In this document: positions 1-10,780 of the stretch, piece by piece
Layout: each line of letters begins with the position of its first letter
Numbering within the stretch: position 1 is the stretch's first letter
Assembly: GCA_038496675.1 (NCBI GenBank)
Contig: CM076662.1
Location: forward strand, 17,683,632-17,747,631
Direction: 5' to 3'
Origin: Rachycentron canadum
Lineage: Eukaryota > Chordata > Actinopteri > Carangiformes > Rachycentridae
DNA length: 64,000 nt
Notes under the pieces: model-generated
Database searches by the model: none
Told to the model about the DNA's origin: nothing
What the model saw: the letters and a program-made list of their open reading frames with translations, nothing else
Made by a program: the position numbers and the translations under genes

Positions 1-25
1 ATATATATATATATATATATATATA
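1..25. repeat. (AT)n microsatellite at the window edge
   Basis: About 12 uninterrupted AT units open the window, so the array may continue beyond it. It is a simple repeat with no coding content. Confidence 0.9.
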
Positions 26-1084
26 CTCAACCACTGATTAATTAAATACACTTGTTTGTATTTCAGAAAGGAAAGATTTCAAATGTAATTACATAATTTC
101 AAATAAAAACACTTTTCCTTCAGTTACAGTGATTTTGCAGAAAGAAAATACAACAGTCAAGCACCCAGCAAAAGTATTCACTTTAATGTTTACTTAAAAG
201 TAATGCAATGGACTGCGTAATGCAACAACTAGCCATCTGAATGTTATTCAAGTAAGAAGATAGGAGAAGTTTCAGCAAAATGTGCTTAAAGTATGAAGTG
301 TAAAAATACTGATTTTGCAGTGAATTACTGTTTTTTGTTTTTTTAATTATTATTAATTACACTTATAATACTACTAATTTACTTTTGCCTTTAGATGGTC
401 ACGGTGTGGCTAATTTTAACCACAACACGTTTTAACTAGAACATATCACATTTTATGTTTAAATTGACATTAAGATCTTTTTAAGATCTTTATATATAAC
501 CAAAATAGATGTAGTAATTAATAGCTGAAACTGTCAAATAACCTATTTCCAGTAAAATTTGCAATATTTTCTCTTGAATTGTATTTAAGTTGCTTTTAGT
601 TGTGATAATCAGATATTTGAAAATGTGCTTCACTATATTAATCACTGCAGATATCAAGGTAAAAGGGACAGGATGCCATGTGAACACATTTATTTCATAT
701 CAGTGAAAAAAATAAAAAAGTGTTTTAATTCTGAAGGAATATTAGCTCATATCCGGCCCTTTTCTGGCTGTTTTTGTTCTACTTGATGCAGCTGCTTTCC
801 AAATCGGAAACCAGTAAAAGTAATGGTAAAAAAAAAAGTCGGGTGGTTCCACTATCTTTTAAATGCTTCAGCCTTGATTCAGAGTCAAAGCTCAGCAATT
901 ACACAGTTCACTTCATCAAAATGGATGCAAAGGTTTTATCTACAGCCTCATTAGGCTTTGAGAGGAAAAACTATTCAAAGAATGTGTAATGGAAAATGGG
1001 AAGCACTAAATATGGACTACACATGCAGTCAAACATAGTTGACTAAAAAGGTAAATTAGGGGCTGTGGCAAAGGAAGAGAGACA
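26..1084. other. AT-rich flank, no gene seen
   Basis: This kilobase lies beyond the inferred 3' end of ralbp1. The open frames in it are short, AT-rich and start or stop at random. In human the neighbour on this side is PPP4R1, facing RALBP1, but I see no recognisable PPP4R1 coding exon here. Confidence 0.5.
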
Positions 1085-1089
1085 TTCAG

Positions 1090-2579
1090 ACAAAATATTG
1101 GGATTGACACTTTATTCTTCACAGCATTATTCTGTCTGCAACGATAAGCTACAAAAGCTTAGAACAATATGAAAAATAACCTTATGAGAAGCTTCTGAGC
1201 CCAATCTAGCATTTCTCTGTTTCAGTCACAGGATTAATAAACACATTGAATCATGAGTCCAGATGAGATTGCTTCGATTTACCCATGACCAAAGCAGACG
1301 CAGTCACACTAGCATAGTTCATACAGGTCATTAATAGAAAAAAAAACAAACATGACAAAACATATGAGCTGAAAATACAGTATGTTTGCAATTTTACAAT
1401 AATATACAGACACAGTAAGTAAGTCAGACCATGCTACTGACAGTACTTAGCAACAGTCATGAAATAAAATGATTGAATAATGTTGTGTTCATTTACTGCC
1501 AACTGACTCCATGAATAATAACTCCACACATGGAGAGTTAAAAAAAACAAACAAAAAAAAAACAATCAAATGTACAATAAAACTAAATAAGCCTCCTTTG
1601 TGTCTCCGCACACATTCTGGAGACAAAAGTCATCACTAGAGATTTGTTATGCCATAGTAACACAGGAGAAATGTCATTCCCCATGTTTCCTTGTTTGTGC
1701 AAGAGAGGCAGACAGAGAAGATGATTGCACGACAGAGGAAACTGCCTCCAGTTGTTTTGCAGTGATGAAAATATTTTTTTTCTGCACATTTGTTTGCCGT
1801 TCATGTTTTCATCCACTGGTCAGCTGCGACACACAACACCACTGCTGTTCAAAGAAAAGAAAGCATCTACAATATATTTATACATATATTCATATATTAC
1901 TAAAAAGCTGTAATTTAAAATCAATTTCTTGAATAGGCATTTGTATTCTTCAGAATACTACTTAAATATATAATATATAGATAGACCAATCATAAATTCT
2001 TAATTTTTCAAAGAGAGTTTTGAATTAGTGGTTCTCTGGGGAAAACTTGTCCAGTCTGGCATTGTCAGGTATGGCACAGTGGTCTCTGTCCTAACTTTGC
2101 ATCGAGGTATGGGACAAAACGAGCAATAGGGAATGAGATTATATCTAATGGTTATTTCTGAAGTCCTCACCTGTAAAAAATAAACTTTCTGGAATCTCCA
2201 GTCTCCTTACTTGCTTTATAAATTCCCCAATGTCTTATTCCCTCATACAGGCTTGGCACTGTGGATTTGAAAATATGGCCCCCATCGTTTCTCACACGAG
2301 TAGCCAGTTGCCTCTTATAGAAGTAACTCTATTTCTAGCTCACGTTTTTGTTTTGTTTTGGAAAATGGAAAACAATGTAGTTGATTTGTGCTGACAGAGT
2401 CAGGACGCCAAAGACATTAGAGATTTTTGCATGGCTGCCACTCGGGGGACACAATCACTATTAAACTCACAGATCCAGTAATTTGAAATCTCCAGTGGAT
2501 AATAAGTGACGTTACACAACAACTGACCAGCGGCAGAGGTGTACAGCAGCACAGAGCCACCAAACACAACTCTGACCTC
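1090..2579 (-). other. ralbp1: ralbp1 3' untranslated region (inferred)
   Basis: This stretch follows the ralbp1 stop codon (2580-2582) and runs to the first plausible poly(A) hexamer on the minus strand at 1111-1116. No splice acceptor leading to a further coding exon was recognised, and the open frames on either strand have no family resemblance. The roughly 1.5-kb length is an inference from the hexamer; the true end could differ. Confidence 0.5.
1111..1116 (-). terminator. ralbp1: candidate ralbp1 poly(A) signal
   Basis: TTTATT on the plus strand reads AATAAA in the gene sense. It is the only canonical hexamer I found between the stop codon and this point, so cleavage is expected near 1085-1100. 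It rests on the motif alone. Confidence 0.45.
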
Positions 2580-2879
2580 TCACATGTTGGTGTCTCGCCT
2601 GTCTTTGCTTGGCGAGGGTTTTGAAGGATCCTTAGCTGCCTTTCCGTTGGCTGACGCAGCCGCGTCGGTGACAGTGGCCACCGTAGTGACAGCGCGTTTG
2701 GTTTGCTCGTCGTTGCGAGCCTCCGGGCTCGGCTGTGGGGGTGGCACCTGCTCGGCTGGGGGCTGGACAGTCATTTCCTGCTGCAGTTTGTGGCTCTGCA
2801 GGAGGCGTAGCTGGACACGGAGCTCCAAGATGGCTTCTTGCTCCTCATGGATGGCTTGGTTCAGGTGGGTGTTTTTGTT
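2580..2879 (-). CDS. ralbp1: ralbp1 coding exon 9 (C-terminus)
   Basis: It begins NKNTHLNQAIHEEQEAILEL (conserved) and continues into a Gln/Pro/Ala-rich tail that ends PSPSKDRRDTNM before a TGA at 2582-2580. The last ~60 residues diverge from mammals except for the KPSPS-DR end. Confidence 0.95.
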   Translation of the reverse strand, partial: NKNTHLNQAIHEEQEAILELRVQLRLLQSHKLQQEMTVQPPAEQVPPPQPSPEARNDEQTKRAVTTVATVTDAAASANGKAAKDPSKPSPSKDRRDTNM

Positions 2880-5073
2880 CTACAGGGCAGCAAAATACAG
2901 ATAGTGCTTAAGAAATCGACTAGTTAGTATTATTGACAGAAAGAATATAGAGGGCCAACATGCGAAGGGGCCTCAAAAAGTCTGGAAGTAAAAATTTGCT
3001 TCCATCTGCAATTAAGTGTTGGAACAGTTCAATATTTTAGTTATGAAGTTAGATTTTAAAGGTGCAATTTGCAAGTTTGGCTCATGCTACGTAGCCAATA
3101 TTATCATTAATAATTGTTACTTACCAGTCCTGAAGAAACGTTGCAAGTTCAGCATCAAGCTACATCCCTTTACTCATTAAGTGCTGTCTCCAACATGGAA
3201 AGCAACTCTTTTTGCCTCTATCACTTCTTTTCTGTAACTGAAGTTAGCATACTAACCAGCTGACCAGTCAGACTGTCTCTTCACTTTCTGATACAGATTC
3301 ACTGTACATCCAGCCTAAAACCATGCATGAAATTCTTAAACTCAGTGTCACTAATTACCAACTATAATTACTTTCTTTAAGGATGTTATAGATTAATGTT
3401 TCTAGACTTAACCCTGTCAGAGCTGAATTGAATGAAGATACCCAAGGCCTGTAATTCTGAATGTTTTACTTGCCTCCAGTTCCTCGTTTTGCTTCTGCAG
3501 ATCTTCCAAAATCATCTGCAGCTCTTCTTCGTCTTCACTCTCACTTTCGCTGTCTGATGAATATTCCTCTGTCTCACTGCGACCCTGCTGCCGACTGAGA
3601 GAAATATCACTGGATCACAGACTTGTAATGTAAAGAGATGTTATGTGTTATGTTTGTTGTGCATCATATTACAATGGTCAGTCCTCCCTTACCTCTGTAT
3701 GTCTGCGATCTCTGCTCGCAGTCTCTCGATTTCTTCTTTCTCAGTAGCTATTTGTCTTCGAAGCACCTGTTCGAGAGAGATCAGCTCCTCCTGCTCTGTC
3801 AGGATCTCATTTTCCTGATTATGGGGCACAAATCACAAAATTACTTCACCTCAGACTGGCATCAAATTATTTTTTTTATTTATTTGAATGACTCACCTGT
3901 GCTAAGAGGAGGTTAATAACTTCCTCCTCATTCTCAGTCATTTCCTCTTTTGAAACATCTTCCTTTGACAGACTTGCTATCTCCTGGGCTATCTTACTCT
4001 CACACTCCTAGAAGCCAGCAGAGAAAACATACATAAAAACAGCATCATGGTCAAAATCTAGTAAAAACATTCCAACAATAAAGACTTTCTCTTCATCTTT
4101 GCACAGACTTTAGCAGTCGGGAAGATGCTAACTCAGCCCTGTGGTCAGTTTTGCAGCCGTGGTGGTGTAACACAAGACTGCAGTGAATGTCAAGTTCACT
4201 GCAACAAAAAGTTGTAGTGAACTTTCTAAAGAAAGTTGTAAAGCAAATAATACCAAAACAAGAGCATCTAACCATTATTTTTATTTGCCTCCGTTTGTGT
4301 AAAATGCAGAATTATCACCAAAAATTAACATTAATACTGCAACTGAACAGACAGCTGTTCTCCATGTGTTGTTAGGATTAAATCCACTCTTGACAGAAAT
4401 TTCTAAAGAAAGTAGCACAGGCCCTGTTCAGACCTGACCTTGCATCTTCAGTGATCCGATCATAAGAGGACAGCTCTCAGCGCATCAATTCATACCTGAC
4501 TTTAAAATGCATCTCAAATATCATCATCAGATCTCACCTCCCTGCTTTTTATGCACTGTTAATTTCAGCCAATGAGAAAGACAGGTCTGCTGTCAATGTG
4601 CTTGTGTGTGTGTGTGTGTGTATATGTGTGTGAGAGAGCAACACCAGGGTATGGGGGGGTAAGCAAATCAACACACAGCTCAGAATGAAATAAGGTTTTA
4701 TCCATTTGAAATAGTTTCTATTTTTGGTTCATTATCAAACTTATGGAACTAATGCATTTGTGTTCACACTAAAGGAATGTGGCCACGTGTCTTGGACACG
4801 TTCACATGTGTACACAAAGCTGTCTACTTGTGATCGGATCGGCCGAGATAGATGTTGATACCAGTTTAGAACAGAATATAGACATGCATACAGATAATAT
4901 TCAAACACAACTTACCTGGCGTTTGGCCTCCCTCAGTTTGCGTTTAAGGGCCGTCAGGATTCGCTGAACCTCCCAAAGTCGCTCCTCTTTGGACAGGTCC
5001 TTCACCCCTGCCTGCAGGTCCCTGTGCAGGCAGTTCAACAGGAACTCCTAAAGCACGCACACACGCACGCACG

Positions 5074-5104
<31 letters not shown>

Positions 5105-8100
5105 GTTACAATTTGATATTTAGTTGACACTCATGTCCCAAACATTAATGCAACTGTGAAACATATTTGAATACTTTAATCAGCAATTATTATTAAGTTC
5201 TGAATGTTAGCACCAGGGGAAGAGAAATGTCTGTTTATACGTTATGTTATTGTGTGTTGGCACATAAACTAAATAGTATGAACTTCTGCAACACATGGTC
5301 ACCAAATATCAGGTCCTGGCACAATGAGAAACTGAGGCAAAGATAAACATTTTTACTGCTGACAAGACAATGTACTATAAACAGTAGAAGCTTACTTTGC
5401 TAAATTCCTGCTGTATTCTAGCCTTTAACACTTAAATCCCTGCTTAACATGATCATTCATTATCTTTTTACTTAAAAAAAGATATGAAAATACCTCACAT
5501 ACCTTAGAAACAACAATATACTCAATGTAAGGACTAACAGTTTTCACATATTTCTCTGAAGATGTTCAGTAAATGTACAATTTTTACCTTCATAAATATT
5601 TTTTTTTTTTTACCTTCATAAAACTGGAGGATTATATCCATTACTCATCAATCTGTAGAACATTTTTTTAGATTAATAAGCCACGTCTACAAATGTCTGA
5701 ATAAAGGTTAAAGAATGTTTATTGGAAGTTAGAAAAAGGTTTAAATAGTTTCTTTTGTCAAACAAAAACTTGATATACAACAGAAAAAAGCAGAATTCCT
5801 CACAGCAGCTCAGCAGCTCAAAATCTTAGGAATTGTGTTACATCTAATTTATTAAATCTGTACAATAACCAGTGTATATCAACAGGTTGCGGTTTTATGT
5901 GCTGGGCTAATTTTTGTGTCTGGTTCTGCTTCATATTAAACACACAAAACACGTGGGTGGCCATTTCTCGTGGGAAGAAGTAGAATAAGCATTTTCTTCC
6001 TCAAAATGTCAAACTACTCCTTTAAAAACGGACAAAAACTGGACTGAACCCACCTGTCGTCGGATCTCCTCTTTGATGCTCTCCTGAGTCTCAGGCAGCG
6101 CCGGCATTGTCGCCATGTTGGACCAGCGGAGCGGTCGCACGACTGGCTTCAGCACCACATCTCCAAAGAGCTCCCTCACGTGTGTGAAGAACATGTAAAG
6201 AACACGGTTCCCGATCTGAAAACGAGGTAAACAAATCAGTGAACACACAGCTCGCGGCTCGAGAGCACCGCATACACTGCACCTAGCCTTGCAGTGCACA
6301 TGAGATAGTCTTTGTCTGAATTTTTTCTGCTCCGGTTTCTCCCCATCACAAATTCCTGCATATTTATTTATCCTGATTCAAGAGACTCTGGTCTCCACTC
6401 ACTAATTGAAAGAATTGTTTGTTTATTTAACAGTGTTGTGGCTCCTGCTGCTGTTGGTTCCACAATAAGTGGAGCAGCCACAGAGAGTTTTACCCTGTGG
6501 GAATAAATTAGCTTCACTAAAATGGGCCAGGGTTTCTGAGATGAACTGACTGTTTGATCCAATAAAAACTTAGTTGGTTCATTGCTAAGGGGAGGATTCT
6601 CATATTTTAGGTACAGTTGAGCCTGAGCCAAATTTCCATTTTTCTATTTGATGTTTAGTTTGCCTGTTGCTGTTGAATTACTGCTCTCTGGGCAATATTT
6701 CATCATCTTTTTGCCCATTTCTTTTTTTGTTATTTTATTTCCCATTAATCTCAAATTTCCATTTACTCTGCTTTATCTATCCTCACACTCTGACCTGTAT
6801 GGTTGGGTTGAGGACGATGGAGATATTCTGAATGTTCATCTTGGTGTCGGCTTCCCTGGCGATGACATGGTCCATGTGTGTGATAAGCCAGGAGAGAAGA
6901 AGTCGGCTGTCCGATGGCACCTCGGACAACAACCTCTGAAACTCTGTCACCTTCTCGGCCTCCACCTGACGACCACAGGCGTCCTCAAAGCGCTGGGCCA
7001 GATCTCGACCCAACAGGTTCTCTGGCAGCTCACGGAGGTACTGCTTCAGGAGACTGGCAACCGTGTGGGGATCATACTCCTCAAGACAGGGGCACTCCTC
7101 ACGGTCGTATGCTGCTTTCAGTTCATCAACCTTGGACTTCATACCTTGATTAGTCACACGTACAAATAATCAAATGAATTGACCCTGTTTTTCATTATTT
7201 GCATATTCCATAACATTTTTTAAGATGGGGGGGGATAAAAAAATCTATATATTCTATACCTGAGACCCGGTAGATGCCCTCACACTTCATGCCGTAACTT
7301 TCAATGTAGTCCACACACTCTCTGAAGATGGCAGGCAGCTGAATGCCGTCATACAGGGCTGTCCTCTTGACAGCTTCAGCCAGAGGAGCTCCAAAGATTG
7401 GCCTGAAGGTGGGGGCCTCCACTGGGACTGGTTCTGCCTCTGTTGTTGGTTTCTTCTTCTTCTTCTTCTCTTTCCACTGTTTCACCACATCTGCGGCTGT
7501 CAGATCCTTAGATTTTTTATCCTTGGCCTTGTCCTCCTTGGGGCCCTTCTCCTTCACCTTGAAGTCCTTTTCCTTTTTCTTGGAGAAGCTGGGCTTCTTG
7601 AACACATGGATTCCTTTGGAGCGCTTCATCTTGGATGGGCTCTCTGCTTCATCTGCTGAACTGTCCTCCTGGAAGGCAGCGTAGCCTTCCGCTGTAAAAG
7701 TGAAGAATAAGAAATAAGGTTAGATCTGGGAGAAGAAATACCCCTGTTTTCTTATCCTCCTCTTACAACAGAACTATGATAGCTATGAAATAGTAACAGG
7801 AAGAGAAATGTGAGCGAGAGAAGATAGCAGAGGAGGGGGAGAATGGGGACTTGAAAAGAGGTCAACCACCGATTTAGCATAGCTCCCACTGCACCTTATG
7901 CCTCTCCTCTCCAGAACCAGCTTGATTTTAATATTTTTCCTCAGAACAAATGGCAATAGGATAGTATCAAAGACAAGTATTGGCCTCTCTACTTTGGGTT
8001 TGCCCAGAGTGGGTACTGTGTATCACATCGCTGCCTGAGACACACCTTCACATAGCTCTCTGGGTGTGCCCTGAAAATGATCATCTCTTCCTCTCTCCCA

Positions 8101-8673
8101 CCATACTCTGGTGTGAGAGCTAAATACAGACATGGAAAAATCCTGATACAAAGTGGACAAAAGGCTTGGTAGCAACATTACAATGGTATTCAGTTCCCAG
8201 TTCTCTATGTATCACCGTCCTCCCTGAAAAAAACCCAAACATGTAACTTTACCTAAAAAAAACTCAGTGCTATTACATTTTGAGCAACTTGACAAAAATG
8301 ATAGAATTCACCTTAACCGGTTCTCAAACCAATGTTTTTTTCCTGCATTTTCTCCAAAACTTTTAAGTCCAGTTCAAGTTAAACGATAAACCTTAAAATT
8401 CAAATGACAGGATAATCACTTACTCCTTTTCTCCTTCTTTTTGAACTTGTTCTTCTTCTTGCTGTGCTCTTTGTCATCATCTGAGACGTAGGCGTCCGGT
8501 GCTTCATGATGGTGGCCATCATGAGGTGGTGACGGTTCACCGGTACGGTACAGCCCAGGGAACTTGGTGGGGCTGATCTCCTCAGAGCTGGGGGTGCGCG
8601 CCACGCCTCCTGGGTGCTCAGCCCTGCGCTGTTCAGCAGGGCTACTGCTGGGGGGCAGGAAGCACTCAGTCAT
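2580..8673 (-). CDS. ralbp1: RalA-binding protein 1 (RLIP76), nine coding exons
   Basis: RALBP1 is an effector of RalA/RalB. It carries a RhoGAP domain acting on Cdc42/Rac1, couples Ral to endocytosis through AP2 and POB1/REPS partners, and has been reported as a glutathione-conjugate transporter. Coding exons in gene order: 8424-8673, 7260-7691, 6795-7144, 6054-6215, 4916-5047, 3897-4007, 3693-3814, 3474-3594, 2580-2879; total 1980 nt, 659 residues, against 655 in human from memory. Residues 1-83 hold the conserved MTECFLPP start and an SPTKFPGLYRTGEPSPP stretch. Residues 105-165 are Lys-rich. The RhoGAP domain covers about 180-375, with the arginine finger at R225 in GIYRVSG. The Ral-binding region is about 392-460. 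A Glu-rich coiled coil runs about 480-590, and the tail ends in low-complexity Pro/Ala sequence. All introns have GT-AG borders except the last, which is GC-AG. Identification is certain; borders are well supported by phase. Confidence 0.97.
3474..3594 (-). CDS. ralbp1: ralbp1 coding exon 8 (acidic Ser-rich segment)
   Basis: It encodes SRQQGRSETEEYSSDSESES and then an acidic stretch ending QKQNEELE. It is followed by a GC donor (gcaagt at 3473-3468) rather than GT. No alternative GT donor nearby restores the conserved ELE-NKN join. Confidence 0.93.
3693..3814 (-). CDS. ralbp1: ralbp1 coding exon 7 (coiled coil)
   Basis: It begins ENEILTEQEELISLEQ and continues through RRQIATEKEEIERLRAEIAD, a heptad-rich coiled coil. 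It ends in phase 2, so the Ser-Arg codon is completed by the next exon. Confidence 0.94.
3897..4007 (-). CDS. ralbp1: ralbp1 coding exon 6 (Ral-binding region)
   Basis: It is an in-phase exon of 37 codons with the conserved IAQEIASLSKEDVSKEEM block. It is bounded by tctag at the acceptor and gtgagt at the donor. Confidence 0.95.
4603..4634. repeat. (TG)n microsatellite
   Basis: TG units interrupted by TATA, in ralbp1 coding intron 5 (between 4007 and 4916). Confidence 0.9.
4916..5047 (-). CDS. ralbp1: ralbp1 coding exon 5 (Ral-binding helix)
   Basis: It is an in-phase exon of 44 codons, EFLLNCLHRDL to REAKRQ, almost identical to the remembered human sequence. This is the first helix of the Ral-binding coiled coil. 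The acceptor follows a (CA)n microsatellite by only a few bases. Confidence 0.96.
5054..5104. repeat. (CA)n/(CG)-interrupted microsatellite
   Basis: CACG and CA units directly upstream (in gene sense) of the ralbp1 exon 5 acceptor. The tract is close enough to sit within or next to the polypyrimidine/branch region. Confidence 0.85.
6054..6215 (-). CDS. ralbp1: ralbp1 coding exon 4 (end of RhoGAP)
   Basis: It is an in-phase exon of 54 codons beginning IGNRVLYMFFTHV and ending EEIRRQ, closing the RhoGAP domain and leading into the Ral-binding region. It contains the conserved PLRWSNMATMP segment. Confidence 0.96.
6795..7144 (-). CDS. ralbp1: ralbp1 coding exon 3 (RhoGAP core)
   Basis: It encodes residues 228-344: MKSKVDELKAAYDRE, VASLLKQYLRELPENLL and KMNIQNISIVLNPTIQ, the conserved RhoGAP blocks. 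The LKQYLRELPE and NISIVL.P motifs are typical of active family members. Confidence 0.96.
7260..7691 (-). CDS. ralbp1: ralbp1 coding exon 2 (Lys-rich region, RhoGAP start)
   Basis: It encodes residues 84-227: TEGYAAFQEDSS, the MKRSKGIHVFKKPSF motif, a run of six lysines and the first RhoGAP helices ending at the catalytic GIYRVS. The acceptor is ttttacag and the donor gtatag. Phases (1 in, 1 out) fit both neighbours. Confidence 0.95.
8424..8673 (-). CDS. ralbp1: ralbp1 coding exon 1 (N-terminus)
   Basis: It encodes residues 1-83 plus one base, starting at the ATG whose codon is 8671-8673. The start MTECFLPPSSSP and the SEEISPTKFPGLYRTGEP block match the family N-terminus, which fixes the start. 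It ends in KKKEKR before a gtaagt donor at 8423-8418. Confidence 0.95.
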
Positions 8674-8729
8674 GGCTGCTCTGGCCTTATCACTCCTCTG
8701 ACTGTGGACACATCACCTCTCCATCACAC
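8674..8729 (-). other. ralbp1: ralbp1 5' UTR part of exon 2
   Basis: A ctgcag acceptor ends at 8730, leaving 56 non-coding bases before the start ATG. The leader is therefore spliced, as in other vertebrate RALBP1 genes. Confidence 0.7.
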
Positions 8730-10667
8730 CTGCAGTGAACAGAAATATGATACTGACAATAAACAAACCAGAGTTCTCAAGGAATCTCAAGGGAGAGTGA
8801 ACTAGGTTTCACATCGCCTAATTCATCTATTTAATAACTTTTAAATGACTGTCAACACAACAATTCACTCACAACATGTTTTATATTATGTTTGGAATTT
8901 TATTTGGTTTTATTTTGTATTATTTCTAATGGAATGATTTTATTAATTTTTCATTGCTGACATTAATTATTTCAATCCTGGTCCAACCATGTTAAGTATT
9001 TTGTAACTTTGTTGTGAACAGTGCTGAAGTAATTCAGTTTATCATCATTAAATTTTTCTTCCTTCTTCCTTTCTGAATATTTGTTGATGACTGCATGAAT
9101 AGAACAACTGCAGCAGTAAAGTCCCCCCACCAGATGGGGCTCTGCCATACGAACAATCACATCTTCCATGTCCTTCTTCTGAGATCCACAGTCAGCAAAA
9201 ACAAAGCTACAGTTCACCTCCCCAACTGTGGTAAGTATGATTTACCAGAAAAAGCCCCAATGAGTGCAGTGCAGCAGATAATTGATCATCTGATGAGCTT
9301 GACATTCTCACAGTCCTTTTATATATCAGGAATATGACAAACTTTATGGAAATTCAAATTTAGACTTATTTTAGCTAGGGACTCTTTTTGATCCCATGAT
9401 GTCCTGAACAATAACACATTGCTCTTATTGCTTGAGATGTGATTTCGTGATTTCTATGAGAAGTTTATCACTGTGAACAGGTTGAATGTTTAACCACACC
9501 TGTCATCATAGAGGCGCAGAAAACTTACATATATCAGAAACGAAATAAAGTGTGAATTGAAGGCACACCTTTGCACAATATTTGAATGAATGTATGTTAA
9601 TATCTAGAAATTATTACATTAAATTACATCTTTTCTTGCAAAAATTTTATACATTCTTCCCACTCCTTGGAAATTAATGCACAAATTTTAATTTCATTTT
9701 CATTGACTCCTACTGCATCAGTTAAAGATGTTCAGTACATGGGGAGGGTTAAAGGATCGATCACACCTGTCATCAAAGAGCCTATGTGCCAATTGATAAT
9801 GGTGTATAATGGGGATCTGTCAGTGTAAAGTCCAAATGTTGTCTTTCTGAATACACCTGTGGTCCGGAGTCGGTGTTATTTCATTTGTTGATGCTGCTTT
9901 TATCATTTTGTTTACTTAAGGTAAATTAAAAAAACAAAAACAAAAAAACGGAACTCCCAAGATGTCAGATTGTACCATGTTTAAGGAAGTAGTTTAATTC
10001 ACATTACCACTGCTTGGGCGTGATGAACCTCGTCAAAAGGAACCATCTTTAACTACCCCTATCTGTTTACTGTAAAATGCCCCTCAAACTGACAGCTAGC
10101 TGGAGAATCACCCTTCACATGAAAACACTGAAAACAACTCCAAGTCGGGCAGTTTTTCCAAGAAGATAGATGTGATAACTGATGCAAAACAACAATAACA
10201 CGTCCACTAAGGCTGCCGTTACTGAACTCTAAATATTAAACTATCAATGAAGTCTCTTTGTATGTCTGATACCTTAATCTTCCTTCGCTGTGGGCAGATT
10301 ATCCACACGGTTTCCTATCTCTGTCCTGTTTCCAGAGGAAGACTAACCAAATACAACCACTCAGGTATTATCAACCTACTGTTTAGCTACTCAGATTAGT
10401 TTTCGCACCATTGAATTTAAGCATATTTACAGTAAAATCTGTCATAAAGTGGAAGCTGCCCTCTGAATGGAGGGGCCCATATGCTAACGTTACTTCGGCT
10501 AGCTTAGCAGCTAGCTGATTAGCCAGCCTAACCGTTACGATAAAAACCGCAGTGTCGTCCAAACGGAACCAACGTGAGACACATAGTTAGCCACGGGTGC
10601 TAAACTCTATTTTGCAAACGCTGTACTGTCGCTGAACGAGCAAAACACAGAAGACAAGAAACTTTAC
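8730..10667 (-). other. ralbp1 intron 1, no gene recognised
   Basis: It holds AT-rich sequence without recognisable exons. An 81-codon minus frame at 8972-9217 has no family resemblance I can name. A GCTAGC/TTAGC-rich cluster near 10.48-10.54 kb lies just inside the intron from the promoter. Confidence 0.5.
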
Positions 10668-10695
10668 CTCCCGTTCGCTCAATTTCAAGAGTGGT

Positions 10696-10704
10696 GCTTC
10701 CGGC
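10696..10704 (-). promoter_or_regulatory. ETS/GABP-like site
   Basis: The minus strand reads GCCGGAAGC, a strong ETS core, about 30 bp upstream of the first-exon donor. Confidence 0.5.
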
Positions 10705-10730
10705 TGCCTGTATACTAAATAAACCCATCT

Positions 10731-10740
10731 GCGCATGCGC
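10731..10740. promoter_or_regulatory. NRF-1 consensus in ralbp1 promoter
   Basis: GCGCATGCGC is a perfect palindromic NRF-1 site. It is typical of TATA-less housekeeping promoters and sits between the ETS-like and ZNF143-like sites. Confidence 0.65.
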
Positions 10741-10757
10741 GGCACAACAACAGCACG

Positions 10758-10771
10758 GTGGGAAATGTAGT
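10758..10771 (-). promoter_or_regulatory. ZNF143/Staf-like site in ralbp1 promoter
   Basis: The minus strand reads ACTACATTTCCCAC, matching the ACTACAnnTCCC core bound by ZNF143 near many vertebrate start sites. Confidence 0.6.
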
Positions 10772-10780
10772 TCAACAGAG

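Larger units (their letters stand above)
10668..10750 (-). other. ralbp1: ralbp1 non-coding first exon (5' end approximate)
   Basis: A GAG|gtaaag donor lies at 10668/10667 immediately downstream of a cluster of promoter motifs, and no ATG-started family sequence occurs here. This fits a short untranslated first exon followed by a 1.9-kb intron. The 5' border is a guess from motif positions. Confidence 0.55.

Noticed and set aside
6648..7169. 173-codon plus frame over ralbp1 exon 3
   Set aside because: Antisense shadow of the RhoGAP exon.
8972..9217. 81-codon minus frame in ralbp1 intron 1 with several Cys
   Set aside because: No recognisable family, no acceptor/donor that would fit the ralbp1 transcript, and ralbp1 is complete without it.
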